DNA of 64,000 nucleotides. It comes from an uncultured Mediterraneibacter sp. (GTDB lineage Bacteria > Bacillota > Clostridia > Lachnospirales > Lachnospiraceae). Below the pieces are notes generated by a model. The model made no database searches. It saw only the letters and a program-made list of their open reading frames with translations, and had not been told where the DNA came from. Positions 17,179-26,076 of this stretch are shown here, piece by piece. The DNA lies in contig CALWLJ010000003.1 in assembly GCA_944381495.1 (NCBI GenBank), forward strand, positions 62,001-126,000. Reading direction: 5' to 3'. The position numbers and the translations under genes were made by a program. The first letter of the stretch is position 1; each line of letters opens with the position of its first letter.

Positions 17179-17323
17179 TCTCGTGTATATACAGAAACTT
17201 ATTTCTGTCTTTTATTACTCTGAACATGCATCCGGCCGTTCTCAGCCCGCGTCTCTGAATTCTGCGTTGGAAATAAATTGCTCCGTTCCGACGCCGGATC
17301 CATAGTACAAAACAGACGCATAA

Positions 17324-18118
17324 TCACAGATTTCTTGATATTTCCGCGCATGCTTTCATCGCCTCAATAAGGGCGCTGCGAAATCCTTCCTTCTCCAGCA
17401 CACGCACTGCTTCAATGGTAGTTCCCGCAGGGGAGCATACCATATCCTTCAGCTCTCCCGGATGTTTTCCTGTCTCCAGAACCATTTTTGCACTGCCATA
17501 TACAGCCTGAGCGGCGAACTCATATGCCTGTACACGGGGAAGTCCCTCTGCAACAGCAGCGTCTGCCATGGCCTCAATCATCATGAATACATATGCAGGT
17601 GAACTGCCGCTAACTGCCACAACCGCATCAATCTGGGATTCGGGAACGATCTCAACCTTTCCAAAAGCCCCAAGAAGCTCTCTAATATACTGCTTTTCTT
17701 CTTCCGTCACATACTCGTTAGGGCACATGGCCGTCATGCCCTCTCCCACCAGTGCCGGTGTATTTGGCATAGTACGGACGATCTTCACCGGTTTTCCAAA
17801 CTGCTCCTCCAACCAGGAAAGCGTCTTTCCGGGAGCAAGGGTAACAATGATCTGATCCTCCCCCACTGTATCTTTAATCTGCGCAATAGTCTGAGCATAA
17901 TACTGAGGTTTCACAGATAAAACCAGCACCTCAGCGTTTGCAGCCGCCTCGCAGTTATCTGCAGTAATCCGGATCCCGTAGGTTTCCTTCACCCGATTTC
18001 TCCCGGCTTCCAGAATATCCGATCCGATAATCTCATCCGGCGCAATCATCCCCTTGCGGATAATGCCTCCCATAATGGCCCCCGCCATATTGCCAGTTCC
18101 AATAAATCCCAACTTCAT
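17324..18118 (-). CDS. proC: Pyrroline-5-carboxylate reductase
   Basis: Last step of proline synthesis, reducing pyrroline-5-carboxylate with NAD(P)H. The Rossmann motif GFIGTGNMAGAIMGG is at residue 4. The signature of the C-terminal domain is ALVGEGMTAMCPNEYV, AVSGSSPAYVFMMIEAMADAAVAEGLPR and HPGELKDMVCSPAGTTIEAVRVLEKEGFRSALIEA. ATG at 18118 (MKLGFIGTG) follows AGGAGG by 10 nt; a longer frame starting at 18145 is not supported. 264 residues. It lies about 90 bp after acyP, probably in the same transcript. Confidence 0.96.
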   Translation of the reverse strand: MKLGFIGTGNMAGAIMGGIIRKGMIAPDEIIGSDILEAGRNRVKETYGIRITADNCEAAANAEVLVLSVKPQYYAQTIAQIKDTVGEDQIIVTLAPGKTLSWLEEQFGKPVKIVRTMPNTPALVGEGMTAMCPNEYVTEEEKQYIRELLGAFGKVEIVPESQIDAVVAVSGSSPAYVFMMIEAMADAAVAEGLPRVQAYEFAAQAVYGSAKMVLETGKHPGELKDMVCSPAGTTIEAVRVLEKEGFRSALIEAMKACAEISRNL

Positions 18119-18209
18119 AATATGTGTCCTCCTGTAAATTTCCAAAATATTCTGAATTTGCTCTTAAAAAATACCCTTCAATTTTTCCGCCGTTATCTGA
18201 TCCTTCCGA

Positions 18210-18479
18210 CTACTTCACCACAAACTGCTTTTCTTCTTCCAGCGGGATTTCTTTTGTATCAATCCAGTCAATCGTGATAAACCGGTTATTGTTCAGTCCC
18301 ATCAGCAGTTTATTGATCAGAGTTTCCCGCCCCTGAACTTCCATAGTGACAGTCCCGTCGTACTCGTTTCTAACCCAGCCAGTCAGATCAAGTGACCGAG
18401 CCATGTATTTTGCGGTATAACGGAAGCCTACTCCCTGGACACGGCCGTAGAACACGAAATGTTTTCTCACATCTGCCAT
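18210..18479 (-). CDS. acyP: Acylphosphatase
   Basis: Small enzyme hydrolysing acyl phosphates, 89 residues. The catalytic loop YGRVQGVGFRYTAKYMA holds the phosphate-binding Arg, and the catalytic Asn is in GWVRNEYDGTVTMEVQG. ATG at 18479 is preceded by GGAGG. Promoter at 18562-18590. Divergent from the hydrogenase-maturation operon. Confidence 0.95.
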   Translation of the reverse strand: MADVRKHFVFYGRVQGVGFRYTAKYMARSLDLTGWVRNEYDGTVTMEVQGRETLINKLLMGLNNNRFITIDWIDTKEIPLEEEKQFVVK

Positions 18480-18561
18480 ATTTCTTGCCTCCGATATGAT
18501 TTTTCATATTCAGACTGAAAAATTCTGAATTTCGTGAAAATATAATTTATATCTGAAATTT

Positions 18562-18590
18562 ATTTTATCCCGATTTATAAAGAAAATCAA
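18562..18590 (-). promoter_or_regulatory. acyP-proC promoter
   Basis: TTGATT (18590-18585), a 17-bp spacer and TAAAAT (18567-18562) on the minus strand. Confidence 0.7.
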
Positions 18591-18608
18591 TTCTTTTGTT
18601 CTCCGTGA

Positions 18609-18637
18609 TTGTATCCTGCTGTTTTTGTTGGTATAAT
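18609..18637 (+). promoter_or_regulatory. Promoter of the TM1266-hydE-hydG operon
   Basis: TTGTAT (18609-18614), a 17-bp spacer and TATAAT (18632-18637). Transcription would start near 18644, leaving a leader of about 200 nt. Confidence 0.85.
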
Positions 18638-18643
18638 ATTCTG

Positions 18644-18842
18644 GTAAAACGTTCTGACTACGAAGGGTTTTCCTGAGTAATAAGGCGCTGAAAACCGAAA
18701 TCCACAGGGATAGTATACCCGTTTTTCGATGCGCCTTTAAGGCGCATTTTTTTTCGAAAGGATCTGGTCATCAGATCCGTAATTTTCAGCACCGGCGCTG
18801 ATATTACTGAAAACGCCGTGCTGCCGGCAAGGAGGTGAACAG
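18644..18842 (+). promoter_or_regulatory. Structured leader with terminator, upstream of hydrogenase-maturation genes
   Basis: A hairpin GGTTTTC/GAAAACC (18666-18672 with 18690-18696) carries loop GGCGC (18684-18688), complementary to GCGCC of the terminator stem, so terminator and antiterminator can compete. After the terminator a second hairpin TTTTCAG/CTGAAAA (18783-18789 with 18807-18813) carries CCGGC (18792-18796), which can pair with GCCGG (18823-18827) just before the ribosome-binding site AAGGAGGTG. I do not recognise it as a known riboswitch class. Confidence 0.6.
18729..18754 (+). terminator. Intrinsic terminator inside the hydrogenase-maturation leader
   Basis: ATGCGCC (18729-18735) with GGCGCAT (18741-18747), then eight T. 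It lies about 85 nt into the transcript and about 90 nt before the first gene, so it is an attenuator, not an end-of-operon signal. Confidence 0.85.
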
Positions 18843-19091
18843 ATGGAGACACGAATCGCACTTATCGGGATCATTCTGGAATCCCGGGAATCTGTAGATG
18901 ATCTGAATCATCTGCTGAGCCAGTACGGGGAATACGTGATCGGGAGGATGGGAATCCCATACCGTGAAAAGGGGATCCATGTCATCAGCATTGCCATGGA
19001 CGCTCCCAATAATATTATCAGCGCCCTGTCAGGCAAGCTGGGCATGCTCCCAGGTGTCAGCACTAAGACCATCTATGGGAAGAACATCTGA
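18843..19091 (+). CDS. TM1266-family putative iron-only hydrogenase system regulator
   Basis: 82 residues. The ferredoxin-like ACT/NikR C-terminal-type fold is suggested by the pattern RIALIGIILESRESVDDLNHLLSQYGEYVIGRMGIPY...HVISIAMDAPNNIISALSGKLGMLPGVSTKTIY. Family members are small proteins encoded next to HydE/HydF/HydG in Clostridia and Thermotoga and are annotated as putative regulators, with no DNA-binding domain of their own. ATG at 18843 follows AAGGAGGTG. hydE begins 28 bp later. The exact role is not established. Confidence 0.88.
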   Translation: METRIALIGIILESRESVDDLNHLLSQYGEYVIGRMGIPYREKGIHVISIAMDAPNNIISALSGKLGMLPGVSTKTIYGKNI

Positions 19092-19119
19092 AATAACATA
19101 AAGTAAGGAAACAGCTCAT

Positions 19120-20217
19120 ATGAAAACCAATAATTCTGAAAACAGAGACAGAAACATCCCTTTTTCCAAGGGGAAAGAGCTGATCGACAGGCTGGCGCAG
19201 GAGCATTCCCTGACCAGGGAAGAATGGACCGCTCTGATCCGGGGGCGAACCCCGGAATTAGCGGAATACCTGTTCGAGAAGGCCCGGGCGGTGCGGATCC
19301 GGCACTATGGACACGACATCTACATCCGGGGACTGATAGAATTCACCAACTACTGCAGGAACGACTGCTACTACTGCGGCATAAGAAAGAGCAATCGAAA
19401 CGCTGTCCGGTACCGGCTGACAAAGGAGCAGATTCTCTCCTGCTGCAGCAAGGGATACCGGCTGGGTTTCCGCACTTTCGTCCTTCAGGGCGGAGAGGAT
19501 GGATGGTATACGCCGGAACGGATGACCGACATCATCGCAGAGATACACGCTTCCTGGCCGGACTGCGCCATTACCCTGTCCATCGGGGAACTGTCCCGGG
19601 CAGAATATCTGCAGTATTTTGAAGCCGGAGCAGATCGTTTCCTGCTGCGTCACGAAACCTTTGACGCAGACCATTACAGCAGACTTCATCCCCCTGGACT
19701 GACAGCCGCCCACCGCCAGAAATGTCTGTGGAATCTGAAAGAAATCGGATACCAGGTAGGCACCGGATTTATGGTCGGCTCTCCCTATCAGACAGCGGAA
19801 AATCTGGCTGACGACATGCTGTTTCTCAGGAAGCTGAATCCGCATATGGTAGGGATCGGACCTTTCATCCCGCACCACGACACACCCTTTGCCGGTAAAC
19901 CGGCAGGAACAGCCGAACTTACCCTGTTCATGCTTGGTCTGATCCGGCTCATGATCCCACGTGTCCTGCTGCCCGCCACTACAGCGTTAGGAACGATTTT
20001 GCCTGACGGCAGAGAAAGGGGAATCCTTGCCGGAGCAAATGTAGTCATGCCCAACCTTTCGCCTGAACAGGTGAGGGGGAACTATCTTCTCTATGACAAT
20101 AAACTTTGTACCGGAGACGAGGCCGCCGAAAGCCTGCAGAGTCTGTCCCGGCGAATGGAGGCCATCGGATACCGGATCGCGGTCTCACGGGGGGATTCCC
20201 TGAACACGGATTTCTGA
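19120..20217 (+). CDS. hydE: [FeFe]-hydrogenase H-cluster radical SAM maturase HydE
   Basis: Radical SAM enzyme acting in synthesis of the H-cluster [2Fe] subsite. 365 residues. The CX3CX2C cluster motif is NYCRNDCYYCGI (Cys79, Cys83, Cys86), with barrel segments GYRLGFRTFVLQGGEDGWYT and the C-terminal ALGTILPDGRERGILAGANVVMPNLSP typical of HydE. Start ATG at 19120 is preceded by AAGGAAA. It is cotranscribed after the TM1266-type gene. 196 bp separate it from hydG. hydF and a hydrogenase structural gene are not in the window and must lie elsewhere if the system works. Confidence 0.96.
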   Translation: MKTNNSENRDRNIPFSKGKELIDRLAQEHSLTREEWTALIRGRTPELAEYLFEKARAVRIRHYGHDIYIRGLIEFTNYCRNDCYYCGIRKSNRNAVRYRLTKEQILSCCSKGYRLGFRTFVLQGGEDGWYTPERMTDIIAEIHASWPDCAITLSIGELSRAEYLQYFEAGADRFLLRHETFDADHYSRLHPPGLTAAHRQKCLWNLKEIGYQVGTGFMVGSPYQTAENLADDMLFLRKLNPHMVGIGPFIPHHDTPFAGKPAGTAELTLFMLGLIRLMIPRVLLPATTALGTILPDGRERGILAGANVVMPNLSPEQVRGNYLLYDNKLCTGDEAAESLQSLSRRMEAIGYRIAVSRGDSLNTDF

Positions 20218-20413
20218 ACCGGCTTCCGTATACCAGATGCACGATAGACACTGCAGATGAAACCTATATGAGCGGCTTCATCAGCGGCTGCACCGGATCT
20301 ACCCGGATTGAAAGCTGCAGATAAACAGAACAGTATATTTCTACTAAAATGGTTTTTCCGATCTAAAGATAGATCGAAGAAATACAATTTAATATCTCAG
20401 GAGGATTATCAAC

Positions 20414-21835
20414 ATGTACGACGTGAATTCAAAATGCGCAGACGACTTCATTAATCACGAAGAAATACTCGAGACATTGGCCTACGCAGACGAAAACAAA
20501 GAAAATGTAGAACTGATCGACGCAATTATCGAAAAAGCAAAGAAAAGGAAAGGGCTGTCTCACAGAGAGGCTTCCGTCCTTCTGGCCTGTCCTATTGAAG
20601 AAAAAAACGAGGAGATTTATAAACTGGCGGAGCAGATCAAAAAGGACTTCTACGGCAACCGGATTGTAATGTTTGCTCCGTTATACCTGTCCAACTACTG
20701 CATCAATGGATGCACCTACTGTCCATATCACGCAAAAAACAAACATATTCCCCGCAAGCAGCTCTCTCAGGAGGATATCCGTCGGGAAGTCATTGCGCTT
20801 CAGGATATGGGCCACAAAAGACTGGCTCTGGAAGCCGGAGAAGATCCGGTTCGCAACACGATGGACTACTACCTGGAATCCATCAAGACCATTTACAGCA
20901 TCAAGCATAAAAACGGCGCCATCCGCCGGGTAAATATCAACATCGCAGCAACAACAGTAGACAACTACCGCCTGCTGAAAGAAGCCGGAATCGGCACATA
21001 CATCCTCTTCCAGGAGACCTATCACAAAGAAAGCTATCTGGAGCTCCATCCAACAGGACCGAAACATGACTACAATTACCACACCGAAGCCATGGACCGT
21101 GCCATGGAGGGCGGGATCGACGATGTAGGTCTGGGCGTTCTCTTTGGCCTGGACAAATATCGTTATGAATTTGCCGGCCTGCTCATGCACGCAGAACATC
21201 TGGAGGCTGCTTTCGGCGTTGGTCCCCACACAATCAGCGTGCCCAGACTGAAACACGCAGACGACATTAATCCAGAGGAATTCGACAACGGCATCGATGA
21301 CGATACCTTCCTCAAGATCATTGCCTGCATCCGTATCGCTGTTCCCTACACCGGCATGATCATCTCCACCCGCGAGGGCAAGAAATGCCGTGAACGCGCC
21401 CTTCATCTGGGCATCTCCCAGATCAGCGGCGCTTCCCGCACCAGCGTGGGCGGATATTACGAGCCGGAACCAGAAGATGAGTGTTCCGAGCAGTTCGACG
21501 TCAGCGACAACCGTACTCTGGACGAAGTGGTCCGCTGGCTCATGCAAATGGGCTACATTCCAAGCTTCTGCACCGCCTGCTACCGGGAAGGCCGCACCGG
21601 CGACCGCTTCATGTCCCTGTGCAAGAGCGGACAGATCCAGAACTGCTGCCACCCCAACGCACTGATGACTCTGAAGGAATATCTGATGGACTACGCTTCC
21701 CCTGAAACAAAAGCCATCGGAGACAAATTGATCGACAGAGAAGTATACAACGTGCCGAACGAAAAAGCAAGGAAGATCGTGATTGAGAACCTGCGGCTGA
21801 TCGAGCAGGATAACCGGCGAGATTTCCGCTTCTAA
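20414..21835 (+). CDS. hydG: [FeFe]-hydrogenase H-cluster radical SAM maturase HydG
   Basis: Radical SAM tyrosine lyase that makes the CO and CN- ligands of the H-cluster. 473 residues. The SAM cluster motif is NYCINGCTYCPYH (Cys96, Cys100, Cys103). The C-terminal auxiliary-cluster motif CTACYREGRTGDRFMSLCKSGQIQNCC provides the CX2CX22C set that distinguishes HydG from ThiH. ATG follows AGGAGG by 9 nt. The 196-bp gap before it holds no other gene; a weak hairpin (CGATCT/AGATCG near 20359-20376) is present. The gene ends 9 nt before a strong palindrome of the REP-like type, which probably terminates it. Confidence 0.97.
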   Translation: MYDVNSKCADDFINHEEILETLAYADENKENVELIDAIIEKAKKRKGLSHREASVLLACPIEEKNEEIYKLAEQIKKDFYGNRIVMFAPLYLSNYCINGCTYCPYHAKNKHIPRKQLSQEDIRREVIALQDMGHKRLALEAGEDPVRNTMDYYLESIKTIYSIKHKNGAIRRVNINIAATTVDNYRLLKEAGIGTYILFQETYHKESYLELHPTGPKHDYNYHTEAMDRAMEGGIDDVGLGVLFGLDKYRYEFAGLLMHAEHLEAAFGVGPHTISVPRLKHADDINPEEFDNGIDDDTFLKIIACIRIAVPYTGMIISTREGKKCRERALHLGISQISGASRTSVGGYYEPEPEDECSEQFDVSDNRTLDEVVRWLMQMGYIPSFCTACYREGRTGDRFMSLCKSGQIQNCCHPNALMTLKEYLMDYASPETKAIGDKLIDREVYNVPNEKARKIVIENLRLIEQDNRRDFRF

Positions 21836-21840
21836 AATTC

Positions 21841-21900
21841 AATTGGGGACGTAGTCAAATGCGATTTGACTACGTCCCCTTTCACAGAATGTTCACATTT
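21841..21900. repeat. REP-like palindrome, copy 1
   Basis: A perfect 16-bp stem, GGGGACGTAGTCAAAT (21845-21860) with its complement (21864-21879), 3-nt loop, then TTTCACAGAATGTTCACA. Copies 2 (40399-40497) and 3 (55704-55782) share the stem; copy 2 also shares the TTTCACAGAA-GTTCACA tail. It sits between convergent hydG and GH31 genes and can act as a two-way terminator. Confidence 0.9.
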
Positions 21901-24414
21901 TTATCCGTTATTTTCCATCCCGATCAGATCAAATTTCTCGAAGCTTACCACCACGGAGAAGTCTTCTTTTTCCGGCTTTGCGAATTTTACCATGACCGTC
22001 CGGTCTGTAAGGTTGTAATACCAGCCTTCTTCTGCCTCGTCATAGTCTTCTATGGTAAGGAAGCTTTTGATCTTTCTTCCGTCCACGGTCACCCAGTAAG
22101 CGCCTTTTTCTTTATTGACTACCCGCAGGTTTGTCTTTTCCCATGTATCCTGATAGGCGCCGTGTTTTTCAAACCGGATTGCTACCCGGTCGCCGCTTGT
22201 GACGCTGATCCGGGTTTCGGCACAGATGCCTTTCTCATAATCTCTGGTATGCCCGTCATCATCGTAGTATACGAAGCTGACATCATGAGCCGCGCTGACC
22301 AGGATATCCAGTGTACGAACCTGATCGTTGAGTATATGGTGGACATCCTCGCTGGTGATATATACTGCACTGTCTCTTAAAAACATCGGAATGGATGCCT
22401 GATCAACGGGCAGGAAGATCGTCTGTCCGCCTTCGTACTCTCTCAGATCATCTCCCAGATCGTACCATCTGCTTCCGGCCGGAAGATAGATTTCCCGGAA
22501 CTCCTCTCCCTTTTCCAATACATTGGCCACAAGTACGGATGGACCGAACATAAAGGTCAGATTCTGATCCGAATAGGTGTTCCGATCATCCGGGAACTCC
22601 AGGAACAACGGCCTCATGGCCGGCATGCCGTCTCTGTGCGCCTCCCACATCAGGGAGTACAGATAGGGCAGCATCCGGTATCTCTGGGCAAATGCCTCTC
22701 TTACATAATCTACCACGTTCTCATACATCCAGGGCTGTGTTACCGTGTTGTCGGAATTGGCGGAATTCATACAGAATCTGGGCTGGAAGATGCCGTTCTG
22801 GATCCAGCGCAGCAGAAGTTCTTCTTCCGGCGCCGGACCGGCAAATCCGCCGATATCGCATCCGTTGTTGGCTGCGCCGCTCAACCCCATTCCCAGTATC
22901 GTTGCCACATTGAATTTCAGTGTTCTCCAGTCTGTCAGGTTATCTCCTGCCCACACCTGGGCGTAGCGCTGGATTCCTGCGAAACCGGCACGGCTGATAA
23001 TGTACGGTCTCTCCTGTGGATATACATCTCTGATCGCCTCTTTTGCCATATAGGCCATCATATTGGACTGGATGATCTTCAGCTCGGCCATGGTGCCCCC
23101 CAGTCCTTCTTTGCCGCAGCGGGCATTTCTGTCCTCCACTCCGTCGAATTCACAGTTGTCGTTCCACACGGTTTTGGTTCCTTTTTTCAGGAGCGTTTCC
23201 TCCAGCAGGTGTTTCCATGTGTCCCGTCCCGCTTTGGATGTGAAATCTACAAATCTTCCGGGGCCTCCCCACCACTGTCCCACATAATCCTCGTCGCTGT
23301 CCGCCTGTCTGATGAAGGCATGATTTTCTTCAAACACTTGTCTGTAAGGATGATTCTGCAGGATTCCCGGTTTTGTATTGGGTATCACATTGATTCCCAT
23401 CTGGTTCATCTTGTCGAAGAACCCTTCCGGATCCGGGAACCGTTTCCGGTTCCAGTTAAAAGTATACCGCAGGTTGTCTTCTTCTCCGGAGGAATATCCG
23501 CTGGCAAGCCAGAAATTATCCACGTAGATCTTTTCCTGTTTATGCTTTTCAATCACCTTGTAGATCTCCTGGTCGCAGTTCTCATCCAGCTCCGCATAAT
23601 ACATGGTGGATGCAGTAAATCCAAGCGACTGCTTTGTAGGCATTGCCGTCCTTCCTGTGAGCATAGTATAACGGCTGATCACATCGGTAATCCGCGGTCC
23701 GTTAATCAGGAACAGATCGATATCGCCGCCGTCCGTCATGTAGTAGCAATAGCTGTCCCAGTAGCCGCTTCTCTCATTTCCCATATCAAAGGCACAGTCA
23801 TAGGAATTGTTATAAAACAGTCCGACTGCATGGAGCTGTTCTTCATTTACCCGGATATAGAAAGGAATATGCTTATACATCGGATCCCCGGTTTCCGGAT
23901 CCAGTCCGATCGCATCCTTCGGGCACATTCTCATATGTCTTCCTGATTTATCAAGATGTCCTGATTTCTCGCCGAACCCATAGAAATGGTCTTTTCCGTA
24001 GTCTATTCTGGAATAGTGGGTTCTGCGGCCCAGCTGATCTATATCAAAAGCACGGTTCCTCAGATCCTCGTAAATCACCTGCCCCTCCTTATCCTGAAGA
24101 ATGAATCCCAGAGGATTCTTTCTCATTTTCAGGACAAGGGTTTCTGTCCGGAAGACAAGTTCGTTTTCATTTTCCTCGCATTCTACTTTTTTTGCCTGGA
24201 TCCGTTTCCTCTCCTCTGCAAAGAGCTGATCCAGAGAATCTTCCCAGGCCGTCATGACCAGTGCATAAGATGCTTCCTCAAATTTCCCGTCAAATGACAC
24301 ACGGATCCGGATAATATCATCTGTCATGAATACAAGCATAATATCCGCTGTATCTGCATGGATCATATAACCATTATCTGTCGGTTCAATCCCGGTATAT
24401 CTTTTCACTATCAT
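21901..24414 (-). CDS. Glycoside hydrolase family 31, last gene of the glycerol operon
   Basis: A retaining alpha-glycosidase of GH31, about 837 residues, without a signal peptide (cytoplasmic). The N-terminal galactose-mutarotase-like sandwich ends near FYGFGEKSGHLDKSGRHMRM. The catalytic nucleophile is the Asp of VWNDNCEFD (about residue 419) and the acid/base is the Asp of VWAGDNLTDW (about 491). ANNGCDIGGFAGPAPEEELLLRWIQNGIFQPRF lines the active site. ATG at 24414 (MIVKRYTG) follows AAAGGGA; an in-frame GTG at 24435 overlaps the upstream stop. It starts 17 bp after DUF1667. The WNDNCE variant is shared with the second GH31 at 37 kb. Substrate could be alpha-glucosides, galactosides or glycosyl-glycerols; not resolved. 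Confidence 0.92.
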   Translation of the reverse strand: MIVKRYTGIEPTDNGYMIHADTADIMLVFMTDDIIRIRVSFDGKFEEASYALVMTAWEDSLDQLFAEERKRIQAKKVECEENENELVFRTETLVLKMRKNPLGFILQDKEGQVIYEDLRNRAFDIDQLGRRTHYSRIDYGKDHFYGFGEKSGHLDKSGRHMRMCPKDAIGLDPETGDPMYKHIPFYIRVNEEQLHAVGLFYNNSYDCAFDMGNERSGYWDSYCYYMTDGGDIDLFLINGPRITDVISRYTMLTGRTAMPTKQSLGFTASTMYYAELDENCDQEIYKVIEKHKQEKIYVDNFWLASGYSSGEEDNLRYTFNWNRKRFPDPEGFFDKMNQMGINVIPNTKPGILQNHPYRQVFEENHAFIRQADSDEDYVGQWWGGPGRFVDFTSKAGRDTWKHLLEETLLKKGTKTVWNDNCEFDGVEDRNARCGKEGLGGTMAELKIIQSNMMAYMAKEAIRDVYPQERPYIISRAGFAGIQRYAQVWAGDNLTDWRTLKFNVATILGMGLSGAANNGCDIGGFAGPAPEEELLLRWIQNGIFQPRFCMNSANSDNTVTQPWMYENVVDYVREAFAQRYRMLPYLYSLMWEAHRDGMPAMRPLFLEFPDDRNTYSDQNLTFMFGPSVLVANVLEKGEEFREIYLPAGSRWYDLGDDLREYEGGQTIFLPVDQASIPMFLRDSAVYITSEDVHHILNDQVRTLDILVSAAHDVSFVYYDDDGHTRDYEKGICAETRISVTSGDRVAIRFEKHGAYQDTWEKTNLRVVNKEKGAYWVTVDGRKIKSFLTIEDYDEAEEGWYYNLTDRTVMVKFAKPEKEDFSVVVSFEKFDLIGMENNG

Positions 24415-24431
24415 ATGGCGTTCCCTTTCTG

Positions 24432-24794
24432 TCACAAAGACTCTACGTTTTTCGTTGCGATCACCGCAGTACCGGTTCCCGCGCAGTCCGCGATCACCGT
24501 ATCCCCGATCCGGACCGGAGCGCTTACAGACGTTCTGCGGATCTCATTCATCACATCAAAAATCTTATCCTTTGGGATGTCGTGTTCTGTTTTCACCGAT
24601 ACCCTGCTGATCACACCGCCCTCTACCGGAACCGTTGAAGTCACGATTCTTGTAGGGCAGGTAACTTCTTTTATAGCATAGTCCTTTCCCCTGGCGCAGG
24701 TATATCCCGTGACGTGGATTTCTCCTCCGTCATCTGTTTCCACAGTCAGCGCACAGCCGAGAGGACACCCGATACAAGTAAGTTCTCTTTTCAT
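24432..24794 (-). CDS. DUF1667 protein, glycerol-3-phosphate dehydrogenase-associated
   Basis: 120 residues. Cys-rich N-terminus with CIGCPLGC and a further Cys in GYTCARGKDYA, suggesting a metal or Fe-S site; the rest is RIVTSTVPVEGGVISRVSVKT...VRIGDTVIADCAGTGTAVIATKNV. DUF1667 (COG3862) proteins are typically encoded right after the two FAD-dependent subunits of a clostridial-type glycerol-3-phosphate dehydrogenase, as here: 4 bp after the oxidoreductase gene. They probably complete an electron-transfer complex (inference). Start ATG at 24794. Confidence 0.9.
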   Translation of the reverse strand: MKRELTCIGCPLGCALTVETDDGGEIHVTGYTCARGKDYAIKEVTCPTRIVTSTVPVEGGVISRVSVKTEHDIPKDKIFDVMNEIRRTSVSAPVRIGDTVIADCAGTGTAVIATKNVESL

Positions 24795-24798
24795 ATGC

Positions 24799-26061
24799 TC
24801 AATCCTCCAAACAGATCCTGATTTCTTTTACATCGGGGCAGCTGCTGAATGCGGACTTCTTCAGGATGATCTGCTCCATCTCACCCGGCGCAAGGATCCT
24901 TTTCTTCCGCCGCACGGCTTCCTTTCCGTCAAAGTAAACTACAATGCTTTTATTCCGGTAAATATTATCCACGCGGAATCTTACCACGGTCTGCTCGTCC
25001 ATACATTCTACATTCAGATGCTGTGGGATTGTATAACGCACGCCGTTTTCCCCCTTGAGAAGGGCATCTTGCTTTTCTTCCTTTTTCCGGGGTTCCCGGA
25101 CGAAACGGGCAGCCTGTCTTCCGGCTCTTGCCGCCTCTTCCGACACATAATCCACCAGATCGTGTACATGAAGCACATTTCCGCAGGCAAAGACTCCTTC
25201 CACACTTGTCTCCAGATCATCCCCTACCACCGGACCGGATGTAACCCGGTCCATCTCCAGTCCGGCCTGTCTGCTCAGCTCATTTTCCGGAATCAGACCG
25301 CAGGACAAAAGCAGCGTATCACAACTGTAATACTCCTCTGTTCCGGGCACTGGCTTTCTGTCCGCTCCTACCTGGGCGATAGTCACTCCGGTTACCCGTT
25401 CTTTTCCGTGGATATCTACCACAGTATGGCTCAGCTTTAAAGGAATCCCGTAGTCGTCCAGACATTGGACGATATTCCTTTTCAGGCCTCCGGAATAGGG
25501 CATCAACTCGGCCACTACTTTCACCACTGCGCCTTCCAGAGTCATTCTTCTGGCCATGATCAGTCCGATATCACCGGATCCAAGCACGACCACTTCTTTT
25601 CCAACCATGTATCCTTCTATATTCATAAGCCGCTGAGCAGTGCCTGCAGAATAAATCCCCGCCGGCCGGTATCCGGGAATATTCAAAGCACCTCTTGGTC
25701 TCTCCCTGCATCCCATGGCAAGGATCACGGCTCCTGCCTGAAGGCGTACCAGTCCTTCCTCTCTGTTGATATACGTTACCTGCCTGTCCCGGCTGATATC
25801 GATCACCATGGAATGAAGCCTGTAACTGATCTTCTCCTCCAGCACCCGGTCTATGTAGCGCTGTGCATACTCCGGTCCGGTCAGTTCCTCCTTGAAAGTA
25901 TGAAGGCCGAAACCATTATGGATACACTGGTTCAGGATTCCTCCCAGCATCTCGTCTCTCTCCAGGATCAGGATATCCGAGATTCCGGCTTCCTTTGCGG
26001 CGGCCGCCGCGGCAAGCCCGGCCGGTCCCCCGCCGATTATTACAATATCATGATATAACAT
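24799..26061 (-). CDS. FAD/NAD(P)-dependent oxidoreductase subunit of the glycerol operon
   Basis: 420 residues. Two Rossmann motifs: FAD-binding IIGGGPAGLAAAAAAKEAG at the N-terminus and NAD(P)-binding VVLGSGDIGLIMARRMTLEG about residue 165. SVEGVFACGNVLHVHDLVDYVSEEAARAGRQAA is the FAD-closing motif. The C-terminal 100 residues are a beta-rich extension seen in this partner class. It lies 15 bp after the GlpA-like gene and 4 bp before DUF1667. Family knowledge: the trio is thought to pass electrons from glycerol-3-phosphate to NAD(P) or a carrier; the actual acceptor is unknown here. Confidence 0.88.
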   Translation of the reverse strand: MLYHDIVIIGGGPAGLAAAAAAKEAGISDILILERDEMLGGILNQCIHNGFGLHTFKEELTGPEYAQRYIDRVLEEKISYRLHSMVIDISRDRQVTYINREEGLVRLQAGAVILAMGCRERPRGALNIPGYRPAGIYSAGTAQRLMNIEGYMVGKEVVVLGSGDIGLIMARRMTLEGAVVKVVAELMPYSGGLKRNIVQCLDDYGIPLKLSHTVVDIHGKERVTGVTIAQVGADRKPVPGTEEYYSCDTLLLSCGLIPENELSRQAGLEMDRVTSGPVVGDDLETSVEGVFACGNVLHVHDLVDYVSEEAARAGRQAARFVREPRKKEEKQDALLKGENGVRYTIPQHLNVECMDEQTVVRFRVDNIYRNKSIVVYFDGKEAVRRKKRILAPGEMEQIILKKSAFSSCPDVKEIRICLED

Positions 26062-26076
26062 AGTCTCTCCTCCGTC

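Noticed and set aside
17230-17323. Short minus-strand frame with phrase YYGSGVGTEQFISNAEFRDAG after proC
   Set aside because: No start codon with a ribosome-binding site in frame; probably chance or a decayed fragment.
18644-18842. Known riboswitch (TPP, FMN, cobalamin, SAM-I, c-di-GMP-I, fluoride, Moco)
   Set aside because: The core conserved strings of these classes as I know them are not present; hence reported as unrecognised.
20681-21652. 323-codon frame antisense to hydG
   Set aside because: HydG motifs on the plus strand are decisive; the antisense translation is Ala/Val-rich with no domain.
22636-23946. 436-codon frame opposite the GH31 gene, and a similar 314-codon frame opposite the second GH31 (37721-38665)
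   Set aside because: Both lie antisense to clear GH31 genes and have no family features of their own.
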